A stretch of DNA of 64,000 nucleotides from Bradyrhizobium iriomotense (GTDB lineage: Bacteria; Pseudomonadota; Alphaproteobacteria; Rhizobiales; Xanthobacteraceae), in the NCBI RefSeq assembly GCF_030160715.1, contig NZ_BSOW01000008.1, positions 212,464 to 276,463 of the forward strand, given 5' to 3'. The notes beneath the pieces are model-generated. The model did not search any database, was not told the DNA's origin, and was given only the letters and a program-made list of their open reading frames with translations. A program made the translations under genes and the position numbers. Of the stretch, positions 41,444 through 50,243 are shown piece by piece. The first letter of the stretch is position 1, and the number at the start of each line of letters is the position of its first letter.

Positions 41444-41916
41444 CTTTTCCTCCATGGCATGACGGGCGATCCGCTTTCCGCGGATCCCGGAATTTCGACG
41501 CGGCTTGCGGACGCAACGGGCGGAACCTGCATGCGCGCGGGCAGCCTGCATGCGCGCGGGCAGCCTGCCGGCCGCCGGTTCATTTGTACTAATGTACAAA
41601 TGATTAGGTCCCGTCAACAAATAGAACCGCCCGCCCGCCCGGCGCCGGGCTGCACCGGCCCGCGCCGCTTTCATCTCCCAACCAGGGTCAGGCGGCTTTC
41701 CGAATGGTAAATCCTTCCTTACGCGGTGACCGGCCGGCCGACCGAGGAAAGCGGCAATTTCATACCGATTTTCGCGGAGAGCATGCATTGGGAACAAATC
41801 TCCCGACCGAATTGTCGCGGATTTAACAAAGAGCCGACGCTCAGCGTTTAACCGTTTGTCCAGTGACGGCCGCGCATAGTTGCGAACAAATCCTCTTTGT
41901 TGCCAGGTTCATCATC
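41444..41916. other. Long intergenic region between the dioxygenase and HerA-like genes
   Basis: About 470 bp without a convincing gene. It holds the leader of the dioxygenase mRNA (about 140 bases), a perfect 19-bp tandem repeat CCTGCATGCGCGCGGGCAG at 41526-41544 and 41545-41563 with a further partial unit, and the TetR-type promoter/operator at 41583-41617. The rest, toward the HerA-like gene, shows no clear promoter or small ORF with a ribosome site. Confidence 0.6.
41582..41617 (-). promoter_or_regulatory. TetR-type operator and promoter in front of the extradiol dioxygenase (copy 2)
   Basis: Palindrome ATTTGTAC-N4-GTACAAAT at 41582-41601, with the same core and spacer length as copy 1 at 20706. 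On the minus strand, TTGACG (complement of 41612-41617) and ATTAGT (complement of 41588-41593) are 18 bp apart, and the sequence between operator and -35 (ATTAGGTCCCG) is nearly the same as in copy 1 (ATCAGGTCTCG). Confidence 0.68.
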
Positions 41917-43647
41917 GTGACATCCTTTGGACGCGTGATTTCGGTACGCGGATCGCTTGCCCGGGTCGGGCTTTTGGCGGAAAGCCGGATGCCGATCTCG
42001 GAAGTGCGCGCCACCGTCGGCCGCTTCGTAAGCATCCGCTGCGCAGGCTCGATCATCGTGGCGATGATCACCGAGGTCTCCTGCGAGAACCTCGGAAACT
42101 CCGACACCTATATCGCCATCGCCTCCGTCGACCTGCTCGGCGAGATCCTCAATGCCAGCGACAAGGCCAAGTTCCAGCGCGGCGTCACCAACTATCCGAC
42201 CATCGGCGACGCAGTCGACCTGATCACCAGCCAGGAGCTGCGCACGATCTACGCGCCGACGGGATCGGACCAGATCAACGTCGGCTTCCTGCAACAGGAC
42301 CGTTCCGTCGTCGCCTATGTCGACGTCGAGGAAATGCTTTCCAAGCATTTCGCGGTGCTCGGCTCCACCGGCGTCGGCAAATCGACCGGCGTGTCGCTGC
42401 TGCTCAACGAGATCCTCAAGGCGCGCCCGAACCTGCGCATCTTCCTGCTCGACGTCCACAACGAATATGGCCGCTGCTTCGGCGACCGCGCGCTGGTGCT
42501 CAACCCGCGGAACCTGAAGCTGCCGTTCTGGCTGTTCAATTTCGAGGAGATCGTCGACGTGCTGTTCGGCGGTCGGCCCGGCGTGCCCGAAGAGCTCGAC
42601 ATCCTCGCCGAGGTCATCCCGATCGCCAAGGGCGTCTACACCCAGTATCAGAATGCCGACCGCATCGGTTTGAAGCGCGTCGATCCCAAGCAGGTCGGCT
42701 TCACCGTCGACACGCCGGTGCCGTACCGCCTGGTCGATCTGATCTCGCTGATCGACGAGCGCATGGGCAAGCTGGAAAACCGCTCCTCGCGCATCGTCTA
42801 CCACAAGCTGATCTCGCGTATCGAGGCGGTACGCAACGATCCGCGCTACGCCTTCATGTTCGACAACGCCAATGTCGGCGGCGACACCATGGCGGAGGTG
42901 ATCAGCCATCTGTTCCGCCTGCCAGCCAACGGCAAGCCGATGACGGTGATGCAGCTCGCCGGCTTCCCGGCCGAGGTCATCGACTCCGTCGTCTCGGTGC
43001 TCTGCCGCATGGCGTTCGATTTCGGCCTGTGGAGCGACGGCGTCTCGCCGCTGCTGTTCGTCTGCGAGGAGGCGCACCGCTATGCGTCCGCCGACCGCAA
43101 TGTCGGCTTCGGGCCGACCCGCAAGGCAGTGTCGCGCATCGCCAAGGAAGGCCGCAAATACGGCGTCTATCTCGGCCTCATCACCCAGCGTCCGGCCGAG
43201 CTCGACGCCACCATCATCTCCCAGTGCAACACGCTGTTCACGATGCGCCTGGCCAACGACCGCGACCAGGCGCTGCTGCGCGCCGCGGTGTCGGACGCGG
43301 CCGCGAACCTGCTTTCCTTCGTGCCCTCGCTCGGCACCCGCGAGGTGCTTGCGTTCGGCGAAGGCGTGGCACTGCCGACGCGACTGCGCTTCAAGGAGGT
43401 ACCGCCGCATCAATTGCCGCGCGGCGAAGCGACCATCAGCAGTGTTCCCTCGGTCACCGCCGGGCACGACATGCATTTCGTCGGCGCCGTGCTCGAGCGC
43501 TGGCGCGGCGCCACCTCGCAGCGCGACGCGCCGAACGATCCGGTGTTCTCGGCGCCGCCTGCGAAGAGCCTCGACGCCCCGATGCTCCAGCCGTCGATGG
43601 GGCTCGACCCCGACCGCTTCTCGCTGTTGAAGAAGCCGCTAAGGTAA
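41917..43647 (+). CDS. HerA-like ATPase (DUF87 type)
   Basis: 576 residues from the GTG at 41917 (an in-frame GTG at 41863 would add 18; neither has a clear ribosome site). A HAS-barrel-like N-terminus (SFGRVISVRGSLARVGLLAES) precedes a FtsK/HerA ATPase domain: Walker A GSTGVGKSTG at about 149, LDVHNEYGRCF, Walker B LFVCEEAHRYA, then KYGVYLGLITQRPAELDATIISQCNTLFTMRLAND with the sensor and arginine-finger region. HerA hexamers translocate DNA, often with a NurA nuclease in repair or with a partner in defence systems. No nuclease partner is adjacent, so its job here is open. Confidence 0.85.
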   Translation: MTSFGRVISVRGSLARVGLLAESRMPISEVRATVGRFVSIRCAGSIIVAMITEVSCENLGNSDTYIAIASVDLLGEILNASDKAKFQRGVTNYPTIGDAVDLITSQELRTIYAPTGSDQINVGFLQQDRSVVAYVDVEEMLSKHFAVLGSTGVGKSTGVSLLLNEILKARPNLRIFLLDVHNEYGRCFGDRALVLNPRNLKLPFWLFNFEEIVDVLFGGRPGVPEELDILAEVIPIAKGVYTQYQNADRIGLKRVDPKQVGFTVDTPVPYRLVDLISLIDERMGKLENRSSRIVYHKLISRIEAVRNDPRYAFMFDNANVGGDTMAEVISHLFRLPANGKPMTVMQLAGFPAEVIDSVVSVLCRMAFDFGLWSDGVSPLLFVCEEAHRYASADRNVGFGPTRKAVSRIAKEGRKYGVYLGLITQRPAELDATIISQCNTLFTMRLANDRDQALLRAAVSDAAANLLSFVPSLGTREVLAFGEGVALPTRLRFKEVPPHQLPRGEATISSVPSVTAGHDMHFVGAVLERWRGATSQRDAPNDPVFSAPPAKSLDAPMLQPSMGLDPDRFSLLKKPLR

Positions 43648-43807
43648 GACCAGTCGCATCGCAGACGATTTCCGTTCGCGAAAGCCGGGCGATCAGTACG
43701 CCGCAGCGCCCGGACCCAAGCCGGTTGCGCGCTCTGGCGCATAGCGGAAGGTTGGTCCTTCGTGCTACCCTGCGTCTAAAGCTGGTTTGAGCGCACGGGG
43801 CGACAGG

Positions 43808-46708
43808 ATGGCCGTGGGCAGCGCCAATACTGCGGATCGTAACATCATAACGGTTCTCGCCGTCGACATGGTGGGTTCAACTCGCCACATCGCGGAGTCC
43901 GATCCCGACGAGGCGCAAGCATTTCTCGACCAGTGGCTGGATCACATCCGCAGTTCCGTGGAGCGTCTCGGGGGACAGATTGTCCACTACGCCGGAGACG
44001 GCGGCATCGCGATCTTTGGCTGGCCGACCGCATATGAGGATCATGCGGATCGTGCATGCATCGCAGCCTGGGACATTCAGAGTCACCGCCAGTCGACCGG
44101 CCCGGGGGGAGCTCCGGTCAATTTTCGCGTCGGGGTTCACTCCGGCCTGGTCGGTCTGCGCATGGGCGGTCGCAATGCGATCGCGCGCTTTGACGTTGCC
44201 GGCGCGACGGTGCACGTTGCCGCCAAATTGCAGCAGGACGCGATGCCGGGCGAGGTTCGCGTCAGCGCCGAAACCGCAAAGCTGTGCCGATCGTCACTTG
44301 ACCTCGCGATGCACAAGTCGTCTTCCGGGATCGCCGATCGGGTCATCGAGGCCTACACGCTGAATGCCCGGCCGGACGATGTCGATCACAACGACGTCGC
44401 TCGCCGCTATCAAAATCCGATGGTGAATCGGATCGACGAACTCGCGACTCTTCGTGAACGGCTCCCGCGCGTGGGCGGCAAAAGTTCCTCCGTGGCCGTG
44501 CTGGGCGAGCCGGGTATTGGCAAGAGCCGCCTTGCGACGGCCGCGATGACCGACGCGCTGACCTCGGAAGCGAGATGTTGCGTCTTCTATGGCGGCGTAC
44601 AGAGGCGCGTTACGGCATTTGCCGCCGCCCGCGCCCTGGTAGGCGAATTGCTGAGTGCAAGCAGCCTGTCATCGGCTGAACACATTCGCGGGACGCTTGC
44701 GGAATTGGACGTCGAGGCAGGCGATCGCAGAAAGCTCGAGGCCCTGTTCATCCCTGGAAAAGCGCAGGCACGCCAACGACTGGGCGACAACACGCAAACG
44801 CAGATTGCACGCGCGCTCGTCAACGCCTTCCTGGCATTGGCACTCAACAGGCCAACGCTCCTGCTGATCGAAGACCTCCAGTGGATCGATCCGGAAAGCC
44901 GTCACTTCCTCAAATTGCTCGCACGCGCAAATAAGTCACAGCCGCTTTGCATATTGCTGACCGGACGCCCGGAATCGTCGAAACAGGCTGCCGACATTGC
45001 GGAATTGGTCATTCGTCTGCAACCGCTGTCGCGGAGCAACATGGAGGCTTTGGGGCGCCAGTTGTGGCCGAAAGACCGATCTCCGGGCGTGTTTGCCAGA
45101 GCGATCGATCGCGCCGACGGCGTGCCCTTCGTGTTGGAGGAGGTTTTGCGTTCGGCGGATGCAACCAACGCAATGAGCGAGCAATCACTGCCTCAGAGCG
45201 TCGAATCCGTGATTCATGCGCGGCTGCAACGGCTTTCACCGAAGATAAAAACATTCGCGCAGACGCTCAGCCTGTTGGGGGAGGAAGTTGAAATCCAATT
45301 GGCTACGGCGGTGCTCGGCGTAGAAATGGGCGAGCTGTTGAATGCGCTGTTCGAGCTCGACCGATTTGCATTTATCCACCCGCTCGCGGGCAACTCCGTG
45401 CGTTTCAGGCATCAGATCATCGCCGAGGCCTGTGCAAACACGATACCGCGCGATCGACGGCGAGAAATCCATCGGGCCGCCATCGAGGCGATTATTCGGC
45501 GCTACCCAAATCTGAATGGTCGCCACGAACAGCTGGCCTTCCACGCAGAGGAAGCCGGAGATTCTGTCGCCGCACTTGACCATCTCTGGGAGGCTGCCGT
45601 TGAAGCACGCCGCAACGCCGCCGCCTCATCGCTCAGTCTGATATATGACCGGGCGCTCAAGCTCATTGAACGGTTGGGGGAAGCTGCCGAAGAAAAATAT
45701 GTCGACTTCGGTCGAATGAGCTTCGCTTCGATGTTGCAGCTCGGCGAATTCAACAAGGTGAACATGCATCTGCCGCGCACCATGGAGCTGGCGCGGCGCC
45801 AAGGCAAAGCTGCCCAGGTGTGCAGCGTTCAGTCGCAACTCGGGATGATCTACTGGTTTGAAGGCCGGTATGAAGAAGGGTTGCAGATCACGAGCGAGGG
45901 GCTGAGAACGGCCCGCGCGCTGGAATCGCCCGCGCTCATATTTTCAAATCAAACCATCATGGCGAATGTGCTGTACAGCATGGGCCATGTCGATCGCGGG
46001 ATTGCCGCGATGGACGAACTCAATGAAATGCTTACGGGAGAACTCGAAAATGCCCGGCTCGGGACACCAGCCGGTCCGAAATGCACGGTCTTGGCATTCA
46101 GGAGCTGGTTCATGAATGCAACAGGTCAATATGCGGAGGCGCTTGAATTCGCCCGCCGCGCATTGGAGATCGCAGTTCGCGAGCAGGATTCATACGGTGA
46201 AGTGCTCGCCCGCATCACGATGGGGCGGAATCTCCTCATGCTCCACCGAAATGACCAAGCCGTGGAATGTTTGTCAGTCGCAAGGGAGATCGTCGAACGC
46301 AACGGCTACGATACCAGCAAGGCCAACCTGACGGGAGCACTCGCGACCGCGCTTGCGCGAACAGGCCAGGCGCATCAGGCCGTCGGCCTGGTAGAGACCT
46401 GCATCGAAAGCGGCATGCATCTGCGAACGGGCCAGATCGAGGTCTGTTATCTCCATGCAGGCTATGCCGAGGCCCTCGTTCGGGATGGGAAATCCGAGCC
46501 TGGACTGAGTGCCTTGGATCGCGCTCTTTCCATCGCCAGGACCGTCAGGAATCCATGGCTGATTGTCGAATGCCTTGGTTTGAGGGCCCGACTGCTCGCT
46601 GAGACGAAGCCGGGCGCCCCCCGCGTCGATGAGGATCTCGCCGAGATGCACGCGATTTGCGATCAATATGGCGTTGTCGCATGGGACGGATCCCGGCTCG
46701 TGGTCTAG
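43808..46708 (+). CDS. Class III adenylate/guanylate cyclase with AAA (signal-transduction ATPase) domain and TPR repeats
   Basis: 966 residues. N-terminal class III cyclase domain (LAVDMVGSTRHIAESD with the first metal Asp, HYAGDGGIAIFGWP with the second, and FRVGVHSGLVGLRMG), about 10-195. A STAND-like ATPase follows with Walker A GEPGIGKS at 233-240 and Walker B LLLIEDLQWIDPES. The C-terminal half is helical and TPR-like (SQLGMIYWFEGRYEEGLQITSEGLRTARAL, TGQYAEALEFARRALEIAVREQDSY). It probably makes cAMP in response to a ligand or partner. ATG at 43808 preferred over an upstream TTG. Solitary gene. Base composition is somewhat less GC-rich than its neighbours. Confidence 0.9.
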   Translation: MAVGSANTADRNIITVLAVDMVGSTRHIAESDPDEAQAFLDQWLDHIRSSVERLGGQIVHYAGDGGIAIFGWPTAYEDHADRACIAAWDIQSHRQSTGPGGAPVNFRVGVHSGLVGLRMGGRNAIARFDVAGATVHVAAKLQQDAMPGEVRVSAETAKLCRSSLDLAMHKSSSGIADRVIEAYTLNARPDDVDHNDVARRYQNPMVNRIDELATLRERLPRVGGKSSSVAVLGEPGIGKSRLATAAMTDALTSEARCCVFYGGVQRRVTAFAAARALVGELLSASSLSSAEHIRGTLAELDVEAGDRRKLEALFIPGKAQARQRLGDNTQTQIARALVNAFLALALNRPTLLLIEDLQWIDPESRHFLKLLARANKSQPLCILLTGRPESSKQAADIAELVIRLQPLSRSNMEALGRQLWPKDRSPGVFARAIDRADGVPFVLEEVLRSADATNAMSEQSLPQSVESVIHARLQRLSPKIKTFAQTLSLLGEEVEIQLATAVLGVEMGELLNALFELDRFAFIHPLAGNSVRFRHQIIAEACANTIPRDRRREIHRAAIEAIIRRYPNLNGRHEQLAFHAEEAGDSVAALDHLWEAAVEARRNAAASSLSLIYDRALKLIERLGEAAEEKYVDFGRMSFASMLQLGEFNKVNMHLPRTMELARRQGKAAQVCSVQSQLGMIYWFEGRYEEGLQITSEGLRTARALESPALIFSNQTIMANVLYSMGHVDRGIAAMDELNEMLTGELENARLGTPAGPKCTVLAFRSWFMNATGQYAEALEFARRALEIAVREQDSYGEVLARITMGRNLLMLHRNDQAVECLSVAREIVERNGYDTSKANLTGALATALARTGQAHQAVGLVETCIESGMHLRTGQIEVCYLHAGYAEALVRDGKSEPGLSALDRALSIARTVRNPWLIVECLGLRARLLAETKPGAPRVDEDLAEMHAICDQYGVVAWDGSRLVV

Positions 46709-46977
46709 CAACCCGCGGCTCGCCGCGCTTCCACGAACGCTGCCTGCAATCCGGACGAGTTCGACCTTGACGCGAAAATGGCAAGACGTACAATTGCGAT
46801 CAGCTGGCGGATATTCCTGACAATGTCCGCCGCTACACGCGCCAGCTGCGCCTCTTTAACTTCGCTCATTACCGTGAGCTCGTGTCCAGCGAGCTCACTC
46901 GGCATATCTCGCGCAACGACGCGGATCCTGGTTTTGAAGAATAGGTGATCGAGTCATAGTTTTTGGAGGGTCATGCG
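46709..46977. other. Intergenic region with a possible decayed coding fragment
   Basis: 269 bp between the cyclase and the di-haem protein genes. In one plus-strand frame, 46777-46944 reads without stops as ENGKTYNCDQLADIPDNVRR, followed by YTRQLRLFNFAHYRELVSSE and LTRHISRNDADPGFEE before TAG, but with no start codon. The preceding AACNPDEFDLDAKMARR lies in a different frame, as if one frameshift split a short gene. A 66-codon minus-strand reading also spans 46705-46905. None is strong enough to call. Confidence 0.3.
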
Positions 46978-48753
46978 ATGCGTCGTGTCGCTTTCCTCAT
47001 TCGCTTTGCGCTCTTCGTCGCGGCAAGTTCGGGAATAGAGGCCGCTCTTGGCGATCCGATATATGTCGACCAGGGCCGAGATTGGACAACGGCGGAAAGA
47101 ACAGATTTCTACATACGCGATCAAGGCTCGCGCCTGATTAACCTCGCCTGGTTGCAGGCTTTGAAGGCGCGCGACGGACAACCGTTCCTCTCGGATAGCA
47201 TGTCCCGATACGGCTTTCTCCCGAATCCGGGCAACACCACCAACCTCCCCGTCGGCTTCCACACCACAGGTTCGGGAGACGCCCAGATTGTCGGGGTAAC
47301 ATGCTCCGCATGTCACACGCGACAGCTTGAAGTCGACGGCAAGGCGTACCGCATCGACGGCGGTCCGGCCTTCATCGATTTCCAGGCATTCCTGAGCGAC
47401 CTGGACAAGGCGGTAGGAGACGCAACCGCCAGCAAGGCGGCGTTCGATGCATTTGCTGCAGCGGTGCTCCGGAGCGCAACACCCGCCGCCGCCGATGTTG
47501 ACAAGCTACGTCAGAGGGTTGACGCATGGTACCGGCGCTTTCACACGTTCGTGGCCGGGACATTGCCGGCAGTTGGCTGGGGGCTTGGACGTCTGGACGC
47601 GATCGGGATCATCTTCAACCGCATATCCGGCACCGACGTTGGGCCGCCACCTGATTTTTTGATCCCGGAGAACATGAAGATTGGCGATGCGCCGGTGCGC
47701 TATCCTTTCCTGTGGAATTCACCGATGCAGAGCCAGACCGACTGGGCCGGTTTTGTGTTGAATGGAAACCGCGTCTTCGCACTGGCTCGGAACACGGGAC
47801 AGGCTCTCGCATTCGGCAACTTCGAACCAAGGCGTTCGTTCGGCCCGTTCTTCAACTATGCCAACTCCATCAACTTCGATGGACTGAAACGACTCGAGGA
47901 ATTGCTCCTCAAGATGGGCCCGCCAAAATGGCCATCCGATTGGCCCATCGACTCGAAGCTGGCTCAAGACGGTCAAAAAATCTTCGAGAGGCAGTGCAGC
48001 AAGGGATGTCACGAGAAGAAGGAAGTCCGTGCCCTGCGCGACCTGTTTGTTACGACGTGGGTGACGCCGATCCAAAACGTGGGCACCGACACACGTCAAT
48101 ACGACGAGCTTGGTTGGAGAGTGAAGACCGGCGCGCTGAAGGGAGCAGGTATTCCGTTGATCGCCAGGCACCTCGATGAGGAGGATTATGCCGTCCACAT
48201 GATGTTCAGTGCAGTCGCCGGAGCGATCCTGGAAAATAAGCTGTTTCTGAGGAGCGACATCGGCTCCGGTGACGGCTTCGGCTCCTCCGTGACTCCCAAC
48301 GGGCAAACGGCGCCCTCCACACCCCGCCCTCCATCACTGGCTCCGGTGCAGGCGTCCACTGCGCCGCCGCCCAGCAGCGCGGAACCTCCGGACCAGCCGG
48401 AAAGCCTGACGATCGAACCTGGCACGCTTCTCGAGCGGACCCTCAACAGAGGCGAGTATGAAGCTCGCGTGTTGGAGGGAATTTGGGCCGCAGCACCTTA
48501 TTTGCATAACGGCTCGGTGCCGACCTTGGCGGAGTTGCTCGTGCCGCCCGCGAAACGCAAGGCATACTTCAATCTCGGCGCGAAATACGACATCAAGAAT
48601 GTTGGTCTTGATGTCGACCAGAACGGTCCGGCTCGCGATGTCACCGATTGCAATGACCTCAATTCAGGAAACAGCCGATGCGGTCACGACTATGGCACAC
48701 GCTTGACCATCGATGAAAAGAAGGCGCTTCTCGAATACTTGAAGACTCTCTGA
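46978..48753 (+). CDS. Di-haem cytochrome c peroxidase/RoxA-like protein with a CX3CH site
   Basis: 591 residues with a signal peptide (MRRVAFLIRFALFVAASSGIEA). One standard haem site is CSACH at Cys109. The second candidate is CSKGCH at Cys340-His345, which has three residues between the cysteines instead of two. YGFLPNPGNTTNLPVGF, PAVGWGLGRLDAIGIIFNRI and near the C-terminus GIWAAAPYLHNGSVPTLAELLVP fit the MauG/cytochrome c peroxidase/RoxA superfamily. A Pro/Ser-rich insert (about 440-480) separates the parts. Periplasmic oxidase or peroxidase is likely; substrate unknown. Good GGAGGG ribosome site before the ATG at 46978. Confidence 0.8.
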   Translation: MRRVAFLIRFALFVAASSGIEAALGDPIYVDQGRDWTTAERTDFYIRDQGSRLINLAWLQALKARDGQPFLSDSMSRYGFLPNPGNTTNLPVGFHTTGSGDAQIVGVTCSACHTRQLEVDGKAYRIDGGPAFIDFQAFLSDLDKAVGDATASKAAFDAFAAAVLRSATPAAADVDKLRQRVDAWYRRFHTFVAGTLPAVGWGLGRLDAIGIIFNRISGTDVGPPPDFLIPENMKIGDAPVRYPFLWNSPMQSQTDWAGFVLNGNRVFALARNTGQALAFGNFEPRRSFGPFFNYANSINFDGLKRLEELLLKMGPPKWPSDWPIDSKLAQDGQKIFERQCSKGCHEKKEVRALRDLFVTTWVTPIQNVGTDTRQYDELGWRVKTGALKGAGIPLIARHLDEEDYAVHMMFSAVAGAILENKLFLRSDIGSGDGFGSSVTPNGQTAPSTPRPPSLAPVQASTAPPPSSAEPPDQPESLTIEPGTLLERTLNRGEYEARVLEGIWAAAPYLHNGSVPTLAELLVPPAKRKAYFNLGAKYDIKNVGLDVDQNGPARDVTDCNDLNSGNSRCGHDYGTRLTIDEKKALLEYLKTL

Positions 48754-48848
48754 GCGCTCGACTTGCGCGGGGCGCCTCCGCGCTTTGCGCGAAGTATTGC
48801 GATCGACTATGTTCCGGAAATCCCGAGCGCCTGATCCGGAACATCGTC

Positions 48849-49430
48849 ATGTCCTCACCATCCGCAAAACGCTTCCCCGCCCCCGCCCTCGGCAGTCTGC
48901 CCGAGGACATCCGCACGCGCCTCCTTGCCGTGCAGGAGAAGAGCGGCTTCGTGCCCAACGTGTTCCTGACGCTGGCCTACCGGCCCGACGAGTTCCGCGC
49001 CTTCTTCGCCTATCACGACGCGCTGATGGAGAAGGATAGCGGCCTCACCAAGGCTGAGCGCGAGATGATCGTGGTGGCGACCTCGGCGGCCAACCAGTGC
49101 CAGTATTGCGTGATCGCGCATGGCGCGATCCTGCGCATCCGCGCCAAGAATCCGGTGATCGCCGACCAGGTCGCGGTGAACTACCGCAAGGCCGACATCA
49201 CGCCGCGGCAGAAAGCGATGCTCGATTTCGCAATGAAAGTATCCGCCGACGCGCAGCGGATTTCCGAGGAGGATTTCGCGGCGCTAACACCTCACGGTTT
49301 CAGCGACGACGACATCTGGGACATCGCCGCGATCTCGGCATTCTTCGCGCTGTCGAACCGGCTGGCGAACTTCACGGGCATGCGGCCGAATGACGAGTTT
49401 TACCTGATGGGGCGCCTGCCGAAGCAATGA
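48849..49430 (+). CDS. Peroxidase-related protein, AhpD/carboxymuconolactone decarboxylase fold
   Basis: 193 residues: GSLPEDIRTRLLAVQEKSGFVPNVFLTLAYRPDEFRAFFAYHDALMEKDSGLTKAEREMIVVATSAANQCQYCVIAHGAIL. The CxxC of QCQYCVIAHG followed by His is the AhpD-type redox centre, and the N-terminal part matches the subfamily called uncharacterised peroxidase-related enzyme. It probably reduces peroxides with a thiol partner. Single gene; a CGGAACATCGTC sequence precedes the ATG, without a strong ribosome site. Confidence 0.88.
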   Translation: MSSPSAKRFPAPALGSLPEDIRTRLLAVQEKSGFVPNVFLTLAYRPDEFRAFFAYHDALMEKDSGLTKAEREMIVVATSAANQCQYCVIAHGAILRIRAKNPVIADQVAVNYRKADITPRQKAMLDFAMKVSADAQRISEEDFAALTPHGFSDDDIWDIAAISAFFALSNRLANFTGMRPNDEFYLMGRLPKQ

Positions 49431-49621
49431 TCGCCTCGCTCGACTGGCACCGCGCGTGGGCGCGAGGAGTGAGTTGAAGACCGCGCGCGTCCGGCGGAGA
49501 GCGCTTGCCGCGTCTCCCGGCACATCCAGCATGCTGACAGAATGCTGGCAGCAGCGCTCGCCTACGGTCCGCCGAGATGCCCGGCAGCGGCCGTGGCGAC
49601 ATCCGGAAAGCGGAGGATGAG

Positions 49622-50053
49622 ATGACCATGACCGATCGTACGGGAGGATGTGCGTGTGGGGCGATCCGATTCAGGGTCACGGCGCCGCTGATGGGCGTCG
49701 GGGTCTGCCACTGCACCGACTGTCAAAAGGCCTCGGGCGGCGGGCCGAACTATGTCGCGCTCGCGCCGAAGACCGCCCTCGAGGTCACGAAGGGCGAGGC
49801 ACGGATCTACTTCAGCAAGGGCGATAGCGGTGGAGACGTCGGGCGCGCCTTCTGTCCGGATTGCGGGGCTCCGTTGTGGAGCCTGCCGCCGCATGCTCCG
49901 TTCGCGACCATCAAGCTGGGCGCACTCGACCACAACTCTGACCTGACGCCGGGCCTGCATCTCTATACGTCGTCGGCACAGCCCTGGCACCTGATGCATG
50001 AGGGCGTGCCGACCTTTCCCAAAATGCCGCCGTCTCCTCCGCCCGGAGCATGA
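49622..50053 (+). CDS. GFA-family (glutathione-dependent formaldehyde-activating enzyme-like) protein
   Basis: 143 residues with the zinc-binding cysteine pattern of the GFA family: GGCACGAIRFRV, VCHCTDCQKASGGGPNYVA and FCPDCGAPLWS. Members bind zinc; the type enzyme binds glutathione and formaldehyde, but most have no tested activity. The ATG at 49622 follows GGAGGATGAG. The tail (PKMPPSPPPGA) is Pro-rich. No partner genes nearby indicate its role. Confidence 0.88.
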   Translation: MTMTDRTGGCACGAIRFRVTAPLMGVGVCHCTDCQKASGGGPNYVALAPKTALEVTKGEARIYFSKGDSGGDVGRAFCPDCGAPLWSLPPHAPFATIKLGALDHNSDLTPGLHLYTSSAQPWHLMHEGVPTFPKMPPSPPPGA

Positions 50054-50084
50054 GCGACTGCCGTTGACCCGATGATAGGCAGCA

Positions 50085-50243
50085 TCACTGATGCTTCGCC
50101 ATCAACTCGGCCGCCGGGGCGAAGCGTTCAGCGAACGTGGCTGCCTTGGCGTCGCGGGCTGCGCCGAGCGAGGCCGAGAGGAACGTGTGAAACCCTACTG
50201 TGGCGACCGCGAGCAAGGCGGCGGCGAAGACGAAACGGCGCAT
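50085..50243 (-). CDS. Small secreted peptide, 52 residues
   Basis: A short gene with a very strong ribosome site, GGAGGGAGGA directly before the ATG at 50243. It encodes MRRFVFAAALLAVATVGFHT then FLSASLGAARDAKAATFAER and FAPAAELMAKHQ, ending TGA at 50085. The first 30 residues look like a Sec signal peptide with a small-residue cleavage region; the remainder is a short amphipathic helix. Function unknown. It is easy to miss because of its length and because longer spurious frames cover it. Confidence 0.68.
   Translation of the reverse strand: MRRFVFAAALLAVATVGFHTFLSASLGAARDAKAATFAERFAPAAELMAKHQ

Noticed and set aside
41880..43790. 636-codon open frame overlapping the HerA-like gene in another frame
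   Set aside because: Arg/His/Pro-rich frame shadow; the HerA frame has Walker A and B motifs and normal codon use.
41917..46708. HerA-like ATPase plus cyclase/STAND-type ATPase as an anti-phage defence island
   Set aside because: No nuclease, NurA or other effector gene is adjacent, the cyclase protein looks like a class III cyclase regulator, and the two genes are 160 bp apart without signs of an operon.
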